DNA of 22,451 bases from the NCBI GenBank assembly GCA_021809365.1, contig JAKBAC010000037.1:668-23118 (forward strand), written 5' to 3'. The notes under the pieces are model-generated. The model searched no databases, was not told the DNA's origin, and worked only from the letters and a program-made list of their open reading frames with translations. Shown one piece after another: positions 1 to 7,956 of this stretch; the stretch's first letter is position 1, and each line of letters opens with the position of its first letter. Source of the stretch: Planctomycetota bacterium (GTDB lineage Bacteria; Planctomycetota; Phycisphaerae; WQYP01). A program made the translations under genes and the position numbers.

Positions 1-404
1 AAATGGACAAGTGGAAACGATTGGCCATTGAGTCCGCCAAACAATGCGGACGATCACGAATATTGTCCGTCGAACCACCACGGACGCCGGAGCAACTTAT
101 AAGCGACAATACTTTGAGCAGCACAATGATCTGGGCCCACCCCGATGCGCCGCAGACGCTGTGGGAACGCATTGCCATCTGGCGCAATGCCCGGACCGGC
201 AGGCCGAGCACAACCGAAAATAATGGCATTACGATTATGATCGGCCCGGAAGGAGGATGGAGCGATCACGAACAACGGCTATTGAAAAAGACCACGCCCC
301 CGGTACGCCTGGCAACGCACATCCTGCGAATTGAAACTGCCGCCACCGCGGCCACAGCGATCGCCGAGGCCGCAATTGCGGGTAATCTCAACGCGGGTAT
401 TTGA
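1..404 (+). CDS. rsmE: 16S rRNA (uracil-1498-N3)-methyltransferase RsmE, C-terminal part
   Basis: This is the 3' part of a gene that begins before the window; the first full codon is at position 3 and the stop is TGA at 402-404. RsmE methylates N3 of U1498 in 16S rRNA, using S-adenosylmethionine, in the assembled 30S subunit. The 133 visible residues carry the SPOUT-fold signatures of the family: KWKRLAIESAKQCGRSR near the cut end, the loop IGPEGGWSDHE (about residues 80-90 of the fragment) and the knot segment HILRIETAATAA near the C-terminus, which binds the cofactor. The second knot motif usually reads LG-RILR-ETA, so Ala-Thr-His before ILR is a mild divergence. The frame ends where the family normally ends. 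The downstream 400 bases hold no convincing gene, so it is probably the last gene of its transcript. Confidence 0.93.
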   Translation, partial: MDKWKRLAIESAKQCGRSRILSVEPPRTPEQLISDNTLSSTMIWAHPDAPQTLWERIAIWRNARTGRPSTTENNGITIMIGPEGGWSDHEQRLLKKTTPPVRLATHILRIETAATAATAIAEAAIAGNLNAGI

Positions 405-575
405 ATCGTAGGACCTTGCCTTCTTCAACTGCACTTGCCGTATTTTTTCTTGCCATACTTCTTTTTGATTTTTTTCTTTTTCATACCGCAATTCCATTTC
501 TTTTCCGTTGGTTCCACACACAGCTACCCAACCATCGCCGCAAGGTAGCGGTTCCGCCCCCCGTCGTCAACCCCT

Positions 576-597
576 TGAACCGATTCTGAACCGATTC
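576..597. repeat. 11-bp tandem direct repeat
   Basis: The unit TGAACCGATTC occurs twice in direct succession (576-586 and 587-597). It is too short to assign a role and may simply be a replication-slippage duplication. Confidence 0.85.
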
Positions 598-717
598 TAA
601 ACTTTTTAAATGTGTCCATATTTGTTTGGCAGAGGGCTGCGAATTCCGCAGAATCTCATGGGGTTCTCACTGGTCGTACCGCGGTGCCAACTTTCCGCAC
701 AACTCTATCCCGCTCAC

Positions 718-743
718 TTGACTGGCGTTTATAACCGTATACT
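718..743 (+). promoter_or_regulatory. Weak sigma-70-like promoter candidate for the permease gene
   Basis: TTGACT (718-723) is followed by TATACT (738-743), each near consensus. The 14-base spacer is shorter than the usual 16-18, so this is only a candidate. It would start transcription near 750, leaving a leader of about 75 bases that contains the near-palindrome at 779-796. Confidence 0.25.
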
Positions 744-778
744 ATCCGGTTTTGATTCGTGGCGTAAACACCGGGTAT

Positions 779-796
779 CGGTGGGTGCACCCGCCG
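779..796. repeat. Near-palindrome in the permease leader
   Basis: CGGTGGGTGCACCCGCCG has a perfect GGGTGCACCC core. As RNA it forms a stem with G-U wobbles. It sits 31 bases before the preferred ATG at 828, where it could be an operator or a translation-modulating hairpin. No known binding-site family is recognised. Confidence 0.5.
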
Positions 797-827
797 AATG
801 CGGGGGAAATACATAGGCCGGAGAATA

Positions 828-2945
828 ATGGATCATTCCGTTCGACATAACGAACGCCCGCGAGAGCTCAAGTGGTATCATGCCTCCGCCATTTTATATG
901 GCGATTGGGGCACAAGCCGCTTCTATGTTCTGGGCCTGGCGTTCTTTTATTCACTTTATCAGAGCTTCTGGTATGTTCTGGCGGTGGGCGTGCTGGTGGC
1001 GCTGGTGGGCTGGGCCTACACCATTATTTGCCGATGCTTTCCGGATGGCGGCGGCGTTTACTCCTCAGCCAAACATATCAGCCGCCAGCTTGCGGTGATC
1101 GGCGCTCTGCTGTTATGCGCGGATTATATCGTGACCGCGGCCATGTCCGCGTTCGACGGCATCCAATATATCGGCGTACCCAATGACGGCCCCCTGGTGC
1201 CGATCTGCGGAATCGGCGCGATTGTTCTGATTGGCGTTCTTAATTATTTCGGTCTGCGAAAAGTGGGCGTATTGGCGTTGGTCGTGGCGCTGGCCACATT
1301 TGTGCTCACCCTGATCATCACGGCATTTAGTTTGCCGCACCTGGCGATGGGCTGGCATCGGATTATGACGCACGGTCAGATTACAGGCCAATTTACGGAT
1401 AAATGGTTTGCGTTTGTCAATGTGGTGCTGGCACTTTCCGGTGTGGAAGCGGTAGCCAATATGACCGGCGTGATGGTGCGCCCCGTCAAAACCACCGCCC
1501 GCAAAACCATTTTGCCGGTGCTCGTGGAGGTTGTGGTACTGAATCTGGTACTGGCGATTGGAATGTGCGCCTTAAGCCCCAATCCCGGCAAACCCATGGA
1601 AAAATTCACCACGCCCGCGGTAACCCTGCATCATCAGGTACGTCAATTCAAGACACACCATCCGGATTGGAAAAGTCACCCGCAAATGATCGGACAGGTC
1701 AAGCGGATGGACCGCAATTTCCAACGTGAAAATGAAATACAGAATGCCGTTTTGCGCGTGATGGCCAGTGATTTTGTCGACCGTCCATTTGGCTGGATCT
1801 GTGGCATTGTCTTTGGCTTGCTGCTTATTTCCGCGGTCAATACCGCCATCGGCGCCATGATGAGCATCCAGTACACCATGTCGCGCGACAACGAATTACC
1901 GCGCTTCTTATCCCGGCTCAATATGTTCGGCGTACCCTGGCTGGCACTGATACCGGCGGTGATTGTACCGGTACTTATACTGAGTATTTTTCATGACTTA
2001 AGCACACTGGGCGATCTTTATGCCATCGGCGTGGTTGGGGCCATCACCATCAATTTATCCAGCGCCGCGATCAATCGCGAACTGAATCTCCAACGCTGGG
2101 AGCGGATTTTTCTGGTGGCGGTCGGATTGATCATGGCCGCCATTGAACTGACCTTGGCGCTGCAAAAACACGAAGCGCTGATCTTCGCGCTTAGTGTGCT
2201 GGTGTCCGGGCTGCTGGCTCGGTTTTACACCAAACAATATCCGACCATGAGTTTGAAAGCGCGGGTCAAAGTTCTGGCGGGAAGTTGCGCGGGGGGAGTC
2301 GCGGTTGCATTATTCATGCTGCGTCTGGGACTGCTTTTTGTACATCATTACCCGGTCTACGCCGGATGGCTCTTTGCGGCGGCGGCCATATTTCTGGCCC
2401 TGGCGATGACGGCGGCATATCAGTTACGCCGATTGGCTCCACAATTGCGGGCGGCCCCCGCGCCGGTGCCGGTACCGGAATCCGCCCCGGAACAATTGGC
2501 CTTCGGAACACCGGCCCGGGAACTGGAAATGTCCATGCCCAAAGTGCTTGTGGCCACCCGCGGATCTCCCCGCCTGCTGGAGTTCGCGGCACAATATGCC
2601 AAGCAGTCCGGAGCAATTCTTTTCGTAATTTTCGTCCGCCAGTTGAATCTCGCCTTTGCACCGGATAGTCCCGGCCCCAGCCTTGAGGAAGACCAGGAAG
2701 CCATCGCCACGTTCCGCAAGGCTCACGAAGCGTGTGTCGCCGAGGCAGTGCCTTTGGTGCCTATTTACGCGGTTTCCCCCGATGTGGCCTATACCATTTT
2801 GGATTTCGCGGCAACATACTCGGTTAATGCGTTGTTGATGGGAGTATCACGGCGCGGCACCATGCTGCGGGCTTTACATGGCGATACGCTCACCGCGGTT
2901 GCGGATCAGTTGCCGCAGGATATTCCATTGTTAATTCACGCATAG
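828..2945 (+). CDS. APC-superfamily (KimA/amino-acid permease-like) transporter with C-terminal universal stress domain
   Basis: An integral membrane transporter of about 705 residues. The N-terminal ~530 residues hold about 12 hydrophobic segments and resemble the APC superfamily, with FPDGGGVYSSAK after the second helix matching the PQGGGAY motif of KimA-type potassium/proton symporters and related amino-acid permeases. A hydrophilic segment of about 80 residues (roughly 255-335) separates two helices. From about residue 570 (VLVATRGSPRLLEFAAQYA) to the end there is a UspA fold with a Gly/Arg-rich nucleotide loop, GVSRRGTMLRALHGD, so ATP or another adenine nucleotide may gate the carrier. 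Substrate (K+ or amino acid) cannot be decided from sequence. I prefer ATG 828 because GGAG lies at 820-823; an in-frame ATG at 798 would add ten residues. The gene ends 68 bases before the preferred HAD gene start. Confidence 0.85.
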   Translation: MDHSVRHNERPRELKWYHASAILYGDWGTSRFYVLGLAFFYSLYQSFWYVLAVGVLVALVGWAYTIICRCFPDGGGVYSSAKHISRQLAVIGALLLCADYIVTAAMSAFDGIQYIGVPNDGPLVPICGIGAIVLIGVLNYFGLRKVGVLALVVALATFVLTLIITAFSLPHLAMGWHRIMTHGQITGQFTDKWFAFVNVVLALSGVEAVANMTGVMVRPVKTTARKTILPVLVEVVVLNLVLAIGMCALSPNPGKPMEKFTTPAVTLHHQVRQFKTHHPDWKSHPQMIGQVKRMDRNFQRENEIQNAVLRVMASDFVDRPFGWICGIVFGLLLISAVNTAIGAMMSIQYTMSRDNELPRFLSRLNMFGVPWLALIPAVIVPVLILSIFHDLSTLGDLYAIGVVGAITINLSSAAINRELNLQRWERIFLVAVGLIMAAIELTLALQKHEALIFALSVLVSGLLARFYTKQYPTMSLKARVKVLAGSCAGGVAVALFMLRLGLLFVHHYPVYAGWLFAAAAIFLALAMTAAYQLRRLAPQLRAAPAPVPVPESAPEQLAFGTPARELEMSMPKVLVATRGSPRLLEFAAQYAKQSGAILFVIFVRQLNLAFAPDSPGPSLEEDQEAIATFRKAHEACVAEAVPLVPIYAVSPDVAYTILDFAATYSVNALLMGVSRRGTMLRALHGDTLTAVADQLPQDIPLLIHA

Positions 2946-3013
2946 AATTTCACAATATGCGGCATCCGGTGATTGCAATACACCGCATGGTTACTTTTCC
3001 AGGATCGAAAAAC

Positions 3014-3643
3014 ATGACTTCAAGCATCAAACCTCAATGGCAAACCAATCCGTCGGCCCCCCTGCCCGACACAATCCGCGGACTAATCTTCGATTGTGAC
3101 GGAACCTTACTTGACACCATGCGCAACCATTTTCACGCCTGGCAGAGTACATTGCAGGCCGTCAACATCCCCTTTGCCGAGGAAGATTTTTATCGGATGG
3201 CTGGAGTGCCGACGCTCAAAATTGCCCAGACATTGGCTCGTCGCCACCAATCGGCCATAACCGGGGAAGAGATCGCCCGCCGCAAAGAGGAAGCGTATAT
3301 TGAGAAAATTCCGGAAATTCAACTGATCCATTGCGTCGCGAACATCGCGCGACGGGAAAAAGGCCGAAGAGGCCTGGCTGTGGCCAGCGGTGGCACCCAT
3401 CAGATCGTGGACCTTCAATTGCAGACCGCCGGCCTGCTGGACTTATTTCCGATTGTCATTTGCGCGGACGATGTTGAGCATGGCAAACCCGCCCCCGATT
3501 GCTTTCTCTTAGCGGCCCGGCGCATGGGTATATTACCCGATCAATGTGTGGTGTATGAAGATGGCAACCCCGGATTTCAGGCCGCCGCCGCTGCGGGCAT
3601 GATCTGCATTGACGTTCGCCCCTGGTACGCCGTTGGCCCGTAA
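3014..3643 (+). CDS. HAD-superfamily phosphatase, beta-phosphoglucomutase/YqaB-like
   Basis: A soluble hydrolase of 209 residues from the chosen start. All HAD motifs are visible: FDCDGTLLDT (nucleophile Asp27, acid/base Asp29), VASGG (motif II), HGKPAPDCF (motif III lysine) and VVYEDGNPGFQAAAAAGM (motif IV acid pair). The helical cap follows motif I. The layout resembles E. coli YqaB, a sugar-phosphate phosphatase acting on fructose-1-phosphate, and beta-phosphoglucomutase. The variable residues that separate phosphatase from mutase do not settle the substrate. ATG 3014 is preferred because AGGA lies about nine bases upstream and the next residues lead straight into motif I; a frame-consistent ATG at 2957 would add 19 unconserved residues. 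Convergent with the exporter gene, whose stop lies 12 bases downstream. Confidence 0.9.
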   Translation: MTSSIKPQWQTNPSAPLPDTIRGLIFDCDGTLLDTMRNHFHAWQSTLQAVNIPFAEEDFYRMAGVPTLKIAQTLARRHQSAITGEEIARRKEEAYIEKIPEIQLIHCVANIARREKGRRGLAVASGGTHQIVDLQLQTAGLLDLFPIVICADDVEHGKPAPDCFLLAARRMGILPDQCVVYEDGNPGFQAAAAAGMICIDVRPWYAVGP

Positions 3644-3655
3644 CAATTCCTGATT

Positions 3656-5233
3656 TTAATGCACTGCCGCTGATTTTGTGCGATGCCGGGGAATTTTGAG
3701 AAAGAATACAAACGGGATGCAGCACAAGACCAATAGCGACAGAAGACGGAAATTGAACACATACGCCATCACATTGGCCTGCTGGACAACGGTCCGATAG
3801 ATCAACCCCAGCGCCTGCTTGTGGGCTGTCACCGCAGGCGCGTGTTGTGCGAACATTCCCTGCAATTTGTCCATCTGCCCATGAAATGCCGGACTAAGCC
3901 GCGTGGTATGGGATACCAGCATATTCTGGTTACGCTGGCTTTCCCGGCTCAGCAATGCGGTGGTAATGGAAATGCCGAAGGCTCCGCCGATATTCCGCAT
4001 CAGGTTAAAAATGCTTGCGCCATTGCCCATTTGATCGTTACGCAGAGTTCCCACCGCCGTAGTAGTCAGCGGAATAAAAAACATGCTGGTGGCAAAACCA
4101 TTGATGATAATGGGCCAGGTAACGCTGAACATCCCGATTTTAGTGTCCAGCCGCCCCAGCAGGAAGCTGGAATAAGCCAGGATCACCAGCGAGCTGACCA
4201 TCAGGAAGCGGTTATCAATCAGGTTGGCCAGACGACCGATTACCAAAATCCCGACAATGGAGCCGATACCGCGCGGACTTACCGCCAGACCACTTTGCAG
4301 GGCCGGATATTGCAACACTGTCTGCAGAAAAAGCGGCAGCAGGGCTGTTGTGGCATACAGCACAATACCCATGATGAATATCAAAACCGTACCAATCAGC
4401 AAATTACGATTTTTTAATACCCGTAAATCAACCAGAGGCGCATCGCTGGTAAGCTCCCAGGCGATAAACGCCAGAAAACCCAGCACGGAAACTGCCGCGA
4501 ACCATCTTACCCATACCGCGCCGAACCAATCCGCATCCTGGCCCTTATCCAGCATGATCTGCAACGCCGCAATCCAGACCAACAACAGCCCGAACCCCAC
4601 GACATCCAGTTTGGTCTTCATGGCGTGGCGGATATAATGCGGATCTTCAACATACGCGTCGATCATCAGAAACGCCAGAATCGCCACCGGGATATTAATA
4701 TAAAAAACCCAACGCCATGAGAATGAATCTGTAATCCAACCGCCCAGCGTGGGGCCGATGACCGGCGCGCAGATCACGCCGAAAGTGTAAAAGGCCATGG
4801 CTTGTCCATGTTTTTCCCGTGGAAAACTTTCCAGCAAGATCGCTTGGGCGCTGGGCTGAAGCGCTCCGCCTCCCGCCCCTTGCAGCACCAGTGCGAAAAT
4901 CAGAAATGGAAAATTCGGTGCCGCTCCCGCAAGGATGGATGCGATTGCGAACACCGATATGCACGTGAGCAAAAACCGCTTGCGGCCAAAGGTGCGACTC
5001 AGCCAACCCGCGGCCGTAAGAACCACCGCATTGGAAATCAAATAGCTGGTCAAAACCCAGGTCGCGTCATCCGGGGTGATGGACATGCTGCCGGCGATAT
5101 GGGGCAACGCCACATTGGCAATGGAGGTGTCCAGCACCTCCATGAAGGTGCCGAGCATGACGGAAACCGCAATCATCCACGGATTGGCCTTCGGTTTCCA
5201 CAGGGCATGATCCTGGGATAAGACGGTGCTCAC
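3656..5233 (-). CDS. DHA2-family (EmrB/QacA-type) MFS multidrug exporter
   Basis: An inner-membrane proton-driven exporter of 525 residues with about 14 predicted helices, the usual size for DHA2 carriers. Seen near the N-terminus: LDTSIANVALPHIAG in helix 1 (the membrane-embedded Asp motif of this family), GWLSRTFGRKR (motif A between helices 2 and 3) and APVIGPTLGGWI (motif C of antiporters). GTG 5233 is chosen because GGAG (5244-5241) lies seven bases before it; an in-frame ATG at 5257 lacks such a site. No HlyD/EmrA adaptor or TolC-like channel is in the window, so it may work alone or with a distant partner. It is the last gene of the long minus-strand run, 84 bases after the AhbAB-like gene. 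The substrate is unknown. Confidence 0.92.
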   Translation of the reverse strand: MSTVLSQDHALWKPKANPWMIAVSVMLGTFMEVLDTSIANVALPHIAGSMSITPDDATWVLTSYLISNAVVLTAAGWLSRTFGRKRFLLTCISVFAIASILAGAAPNFPFLIFALVLQGAGGGALQPSAQAILLESFPREKHGQAMAFYTFGVICAPVIGPTLGGWITDSFSWRWVFYINIPVAILAFLMIDAYVEDPHYIRHAMKTKLDVVGFGLLLVWIAALQIMLDKGQDADWFGAVWVRWFAAVSVLGFLAFIAWELTSDAPLVDLRVLKNRNLLIGTVLIFIMGIVLYATTALLPLFLQTVLQYPALQSGLAVSPRGIGSIVGILVIGRLANLIDNRFLMVSSLVILAYSSFLLGRLDTKIGMFSVTWPIIINGFATSMFFIPLTTTAVGTLRNDQMGNGASIFNLMRNIGGAFGISITTALLSRESQRNQNMLVSHTTRLSPAFHGQMDKLQGMFAQHAPAVTAHKQALGLIYRTVVQQANVMAYVFNFRLLSLLVLCCIPFVFFLKIPRHRTKSAAVH

Positions 5234-5317
5234 AGCCGCGCTCCGTGGGTGGCGCATGGAATCATCGAGCTACAATATCGTGCAAGATCAGGCGTGCCCA
5301 TCAAGTTTTCCTCTCGC

Positions 5318-6472
5318 TTACGAACGCATTGTATCCGGATCAATTGCGAGCCGGCGGCACCAGTCACGATATGCCTGCGGGATAATCTCGCTGGGCTTTA
5401 TTTCGCTGCGACCACCCCAGAACACGTTGGTATAGGAAACTGGAATTCCGCTTTGCGCCAGATGGGCATCAATGGCCGCCTTGTGCGCCAGTAAAAGATT
5501 TTTATCCTTGCCATGGGCCACGCCCATGATGTTCACGTTGCCGAACTCCGGGCCGCCTTCACGCCAATACGCATGGGTCATAATATGAAATCGCCCCACC
5601 TGTCGGCCCGCATCAATTTCCCGGCCCGCAGGAACGGCCCAGTGAAACAAGGCATTGTATTGGGTCACTTTCTCGCCGGTCGGCAATGCCTTGACGTGTT
5701 CCAGAAATGTCGAAAATCGTCCGATGATGTTGAGCTGATGCAATTGCTCAGCGACGGTGAAAAATTCCTCCGGACTCACGCCTGCTTCCACCGCCCGATC
5801 CAGCCACAGGTCACGCCGTATCTCATCTGCTGAAAATTCCCGCTTCAGCGTGGTCAGCACCTGCCACTGTAACTGCGACAATTCCACCGTATGTGTCTCG
5901 AGCACCTCGGCAAGGTCGTCCGATTTGCTTCCCGGCTCCATCCCACGCCGCCGCACATGCCCCACGCCCAATGCGAACAATCGCTTGGCCGGCATAATCT
6001 TAAATGACAATGCGCCAATCTTATTCATCAGCAACGTACAATGTTTTTCCAAGGAGAATCCCTGTGGAACCTTCAGTGTGGTCCACAGACGATATTTTGA
6101 TCCGGTGGTCTGACCATCCGTGGAACGAATGACAACGTGCCCGGAAAACGGATCCTGCTGATACAGGTAATCAAAGGCCTCCGGCAAATGTGCCGGCGGT
6201 ATTTCCCAAGCCACCAGCGCCCCGGAGGCCAGATTGGTGGCCAGCAATGTCTGCCGCACGCGCCGAATCACACCCGCCCGGAGCAAAGCGGTAATCCGGC
6301 CTATGACCACATCGACATCAATGCCGGAAAGTTGGGCAATCTCGCCGAATGGGTCGCGGTGAAAGCCCTGAATGCGATCTTCGGATACACCCAAAATCGC
6401 CGCATTAACAGGATCACCAAGCTCCAGAGGCACGTTTTCATGTTGCGTTGCTATTGTCATCATCTCCGGCAT
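5318..6472 (-). CDS. Siroheme decarboxylase-like fusion (AhbA-AhbB / NirDL type, Lrp/AsnC-like fold)
   Basis: A 384-residue protein made of two Lrp/AsnC-like halves. Each half has a winged-helix segment (about 40-75: PFGEIAQLSGIDVDVVIGRI; about 195-255) followed by the alpha/beta domain of siroheme decarboxylases. The first half has GHVVIRS then YRLWTTL (His112, Arg116), like the H-Y-R/YNLWFTL pattern of AhbA. The second has MTHAYWREGGPEFGNVNIMGVAHGK (His300, Tyr302, His320), like the AhbB pattern H-Y-R...N-MIHG. Characterised members decarboxylate siroheme to 12,18-didecarboxysiroheme in alternative heme or heme d1 synthesis, usually as two chains; here they are fused. No other heme gene is present, so a regulatory or heme-sensing role is also possible. 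ATG 6472 is the longest start; Met4 or Met5 are alternatives. Follows the flavin reductase-like gene by 36 bases. Confidence 0.75.
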   Translation of the reverse strand: MPEMMTIATQHENVPLELGDPVNAAILGVSEDRIQGFHRDPFGEIAQLSGIDVDVVIGRITALLRAGVIRRVRQTLLATNLASGALVAWEIPPAHLPEAFDYLYQQDPFSGHVVIRSTDGQTTGSKYRLWTTLKVPQGFSLEKHCTLLMNKIGALSFKIMPAKRLFALGVGHVRRRGMEPGSKSDDLAEVLETHTVELSQLQWQVLTTLKREFSADEIRRDLWLDRAVEAGVSPEEFFTVAEQLHQLNIIGRFSTFLEHVKALPTGEKVTQYNALFHWAVPAGREIDAGRQVGRFHIMTHAYWREGGPEFGNVNIMGVAHGKDKNLLLAHKAAIDAHLAQSGIPVSYTNVFWGGRSEIKPSEIIPQAYRDWCRRLAIDPDTMRS

Positions 6473-6508
6473 TTTAGGACTTTCAGGTTCACTTTCAAGC
6501 CATCGCGG

Positions 6509-7012
6509 TCAGTATTTCGCGCCATCATGCCGCGTGTGTATCATTGGCTTGGAGCCGGTACCCGCCGACAGGTCGCCCTCCTGCGCCACGCCGACAAACA
6601 ATTCATGGTCGGCATGAAAGGTTATCCGATGGCTGAAGCGGCAGTGAATAAAAGCGCACGCTTCAGGAAATATCACACCGCCTTCCGATAATTTCCGATG
6701 CGCCACGCCCGCCAATGCCGCATCACCCGTCAGAGCGTTGCGGGCAAATTTACGCAGTAACACTTTATCCCCCGCGGAACAGATGTTCAGCGTAAAAAAG
6801 CCCGACCTGACAATTATTTCGCCGATGCCCCGCCCGCGACCGATGGCCACGCCCACGCATAAAGGCTCAAAGCTTAACTGCTGAACAAAGGAAACCAGCA
6901 TTGCTGATAAGTCCGGGCCTTCGCCCGTCGTCAAAATAAACAAACCACTGGGGATTTTTCCCACCGCGCCCAAGATGGGTAAAACCGGCTCCACTGTGCT
7001 GTCAATAATCAC
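6509..7012 (-). CDS. Flavin reductase-like FMN-binding split-barrel protein
   Basis: A protein of 167 residues with the flavin reductase-like split-barrel domain across nearly its whole length. The segment IPSGLFILTTGEGPDLSAMLVSFVQQLSFEP matches the FMN-phosphate binding region seen in flavin reductases, flavoredoxins and the C-terminal domain of cyanobacterial flavodiiron proteins. Such proteins use NAD(P)H or a protein donor to reduce FMN, or pass electrons to a partner. The GTG at 7012 is preferred because GGAG (7022-7019) sits six bases ahead of it; the longer frame would need a TTG at 7024 inside that Shine-Dalgarno region. Placed between a methyltransferase and the AhbAB-like gene on one strand, it could supply electrons to a tetrapyrrole reaction, but that is inference. 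Confidence 0.85.
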   Translation of the reverse strand: MIIDSTVEPVLPILGAVGKIPSGLFILTTGEGPDLSAMLVSFVQQLSFEPLCVGVAIGRGRGIGEIIVRSGFFTLNICSAGDKVLLRKFARNALTGDAALAGVAHRKLSEGGVIFPEACAFIHCRFSHRITFHADHELFVGVAQEGDLSAGTGSKPMIHTRHDGAKY

Positions 7013-7075
7013 ACGATTCTCCAAAATTCAAATGCCATGGAAATTATAGTCCAATGAATCCTTGTTGCGAATGTT

Positions 7076-7888
7076 TTACGGCGATTTTTCCAACACAACC
7101 AACATGCGAAAGGCCAGCCAGCGGGCCAGCGGCGAAAGCAGACTTTCCAGCGCTTTGGCCGCCGGGACGGCGGCCAGCGGCATGAGCACCGGTTTGGAAA
7201 AGCCGCCGGAAAGTGGATATGCCACCATGCTGTGCACCGTCCGTTCGCGCACAACCAAATTCGGGAACCGCCGCTGAAACATCTCCGCATACCGAAAAAA
7301 CAGCAGCGTTGGAATCGCCTGATTGGCATCAAACGCGCCGCGCCCCGCAAACACCGCCGGGTCCAGGCCGGAAACATCGCTCGGGCTACGGAAGATGCGC
7401 GCCCGCATATCGACTGGTTCCGGATGTGACAGGCGGTAGAGCACATTGGAAAGCGTTGAAATAAATGGTTCAATCATCACAATTCGCCCGCCGGGAGCCA
7501 GCGTTCGACCCGCTTCCTTAAAAAATGATAAAGGAAACGGAATATGGTGCAGCACATCCTGCATAACCAGATTGTCAATCGATCCATCCGCAAACGGCAG
7601 CCGCGTGGCATCCGCCGCCAGATCGATATGTGGCGTTGGCACAATATCGGTGACAATCATATCCGGATAAAATGCCTTAAAGTGCCCGGCTCCACCGCCG
7701 ATTTCCACCACCACACCATGCGGACGGCGCGCATCGCTCGCATGACGCGTAAATCGTTCCGCCATTGCCTCAAAATAGTCATGGTATACCGAGCGCAACA
7801 ATGGCCGACTCTTCCATGCTCTGGCGCGGGCATCCAAAATGTCACGATCGGATGGAGCGGCATGCGTATTCGATTTGGGCTGCGGCAT
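7076..7888 (-). CDS. Class I SAM-dependent methyltransferase (Methyltransf_11 type)
   Basis: A 270-residue Rossmann-fold methyltransferase. Motif I is VVVEIGGGAGHF (about residues 59-70), followed by VTDIVPTPHIDLAADATRLPFADGSIDNLVMQDVLHHI, where Asp81 should contact the SAM ribose and LPFADGSIDNLVMQDVLHHI is the typical post-II/motif IV pattern. Its C-terminal third is hydrophobic and basic (RWLAFRMLVVLEKSP), suggesting membrane contact or a lipid or quinone-like substrate, which is only inference. ATG 7888 is chosen because AGAAGAG lies five bases upstream; a TTG at 7918 would add ten residues. It follows the MCE gene by 68 bases and precedes the flavin reductase-like gene by 63. The true substrate is not recognisable. 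Confidence 0.87.
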   Translation of the reverse strand: MPQPKSNTHAAPSDRDILDARARAWKSRPLLRSVYHDYFEAMAERFTRHASDARRPHGVVVEIGGGAGHFKAFYPDMIVTDIVPTPHIDLAADATRLPFADGSIDNLVMQDVLHHIPFPLSFFKEAGRTLAPGGRIVMIEPFISTLSNVLYRLSHPEPVDMRARIFRSPSDVSGLDPAVFAGRGAFDANQAIPTLLFFRYAEMFQRRFPNLVVRERTVHSMVAYPLSGGFSKPVLMPLAAVPAAKALESLLSPLARWLAFRMLVVLEKSP

Positions 7889-7956
7889 ATACGCTCTTCT
7901 GATGATGGACCGTTCCAATTTAATGCGATCACAAACCGCGTGGCGATCTACACGGA

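Larger units (their letters stand above)
405..827. other. Intergenic stretch with short repeats and a possible leader
   Basis: These 423 bases lie between rsmE and the permease gene. Open frames in this stretch on the plus strand lack a Shine-Dalgarno site and family resemblance. What can be seen: a lysine-coding A/T-rich patch on the minus strand (425-484), an 11-bp tandem duplication (576-597), a short hairpin (637-641 with 647-651), a poor promoter-like pair (718-743) and a near-palindrome (779-796) about 30 bases before the permease start. I do not recognise a known riboswitch. Confidence 0.6.

Noticed and set aside
401..589. A 62-codon hydrophobic frame after rsmE
   Set aside because: The Phe/Leu-rich part is just the complement of an A-rich, lysine-coding patch; the start is a TTG overlapping the rsmE stop, without ribosome site.
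610..816. A 68-codon plus-strand frame before the permease gene
   Set aside because: No Shine-Dalgarno site, no family likeness, and it overlaps the permease leader signals.
601..827. A c-di-AMP (ydaO-type) riboswitch upstream of the KimA-like permease
   Set aside because: The idea is attractive because KimA genes often carry one, but the conserved blocks of that riboswitch are not found in the leader; only a near-palindrome and a small hairpin are present.
3821..4417. A 198-codon plus-strand frame inside the exporter gene
   Set aside because: It is antisense to a well-supported MFS gene and has a low-complexity, Gln/Arg/His-rich shadow composition.
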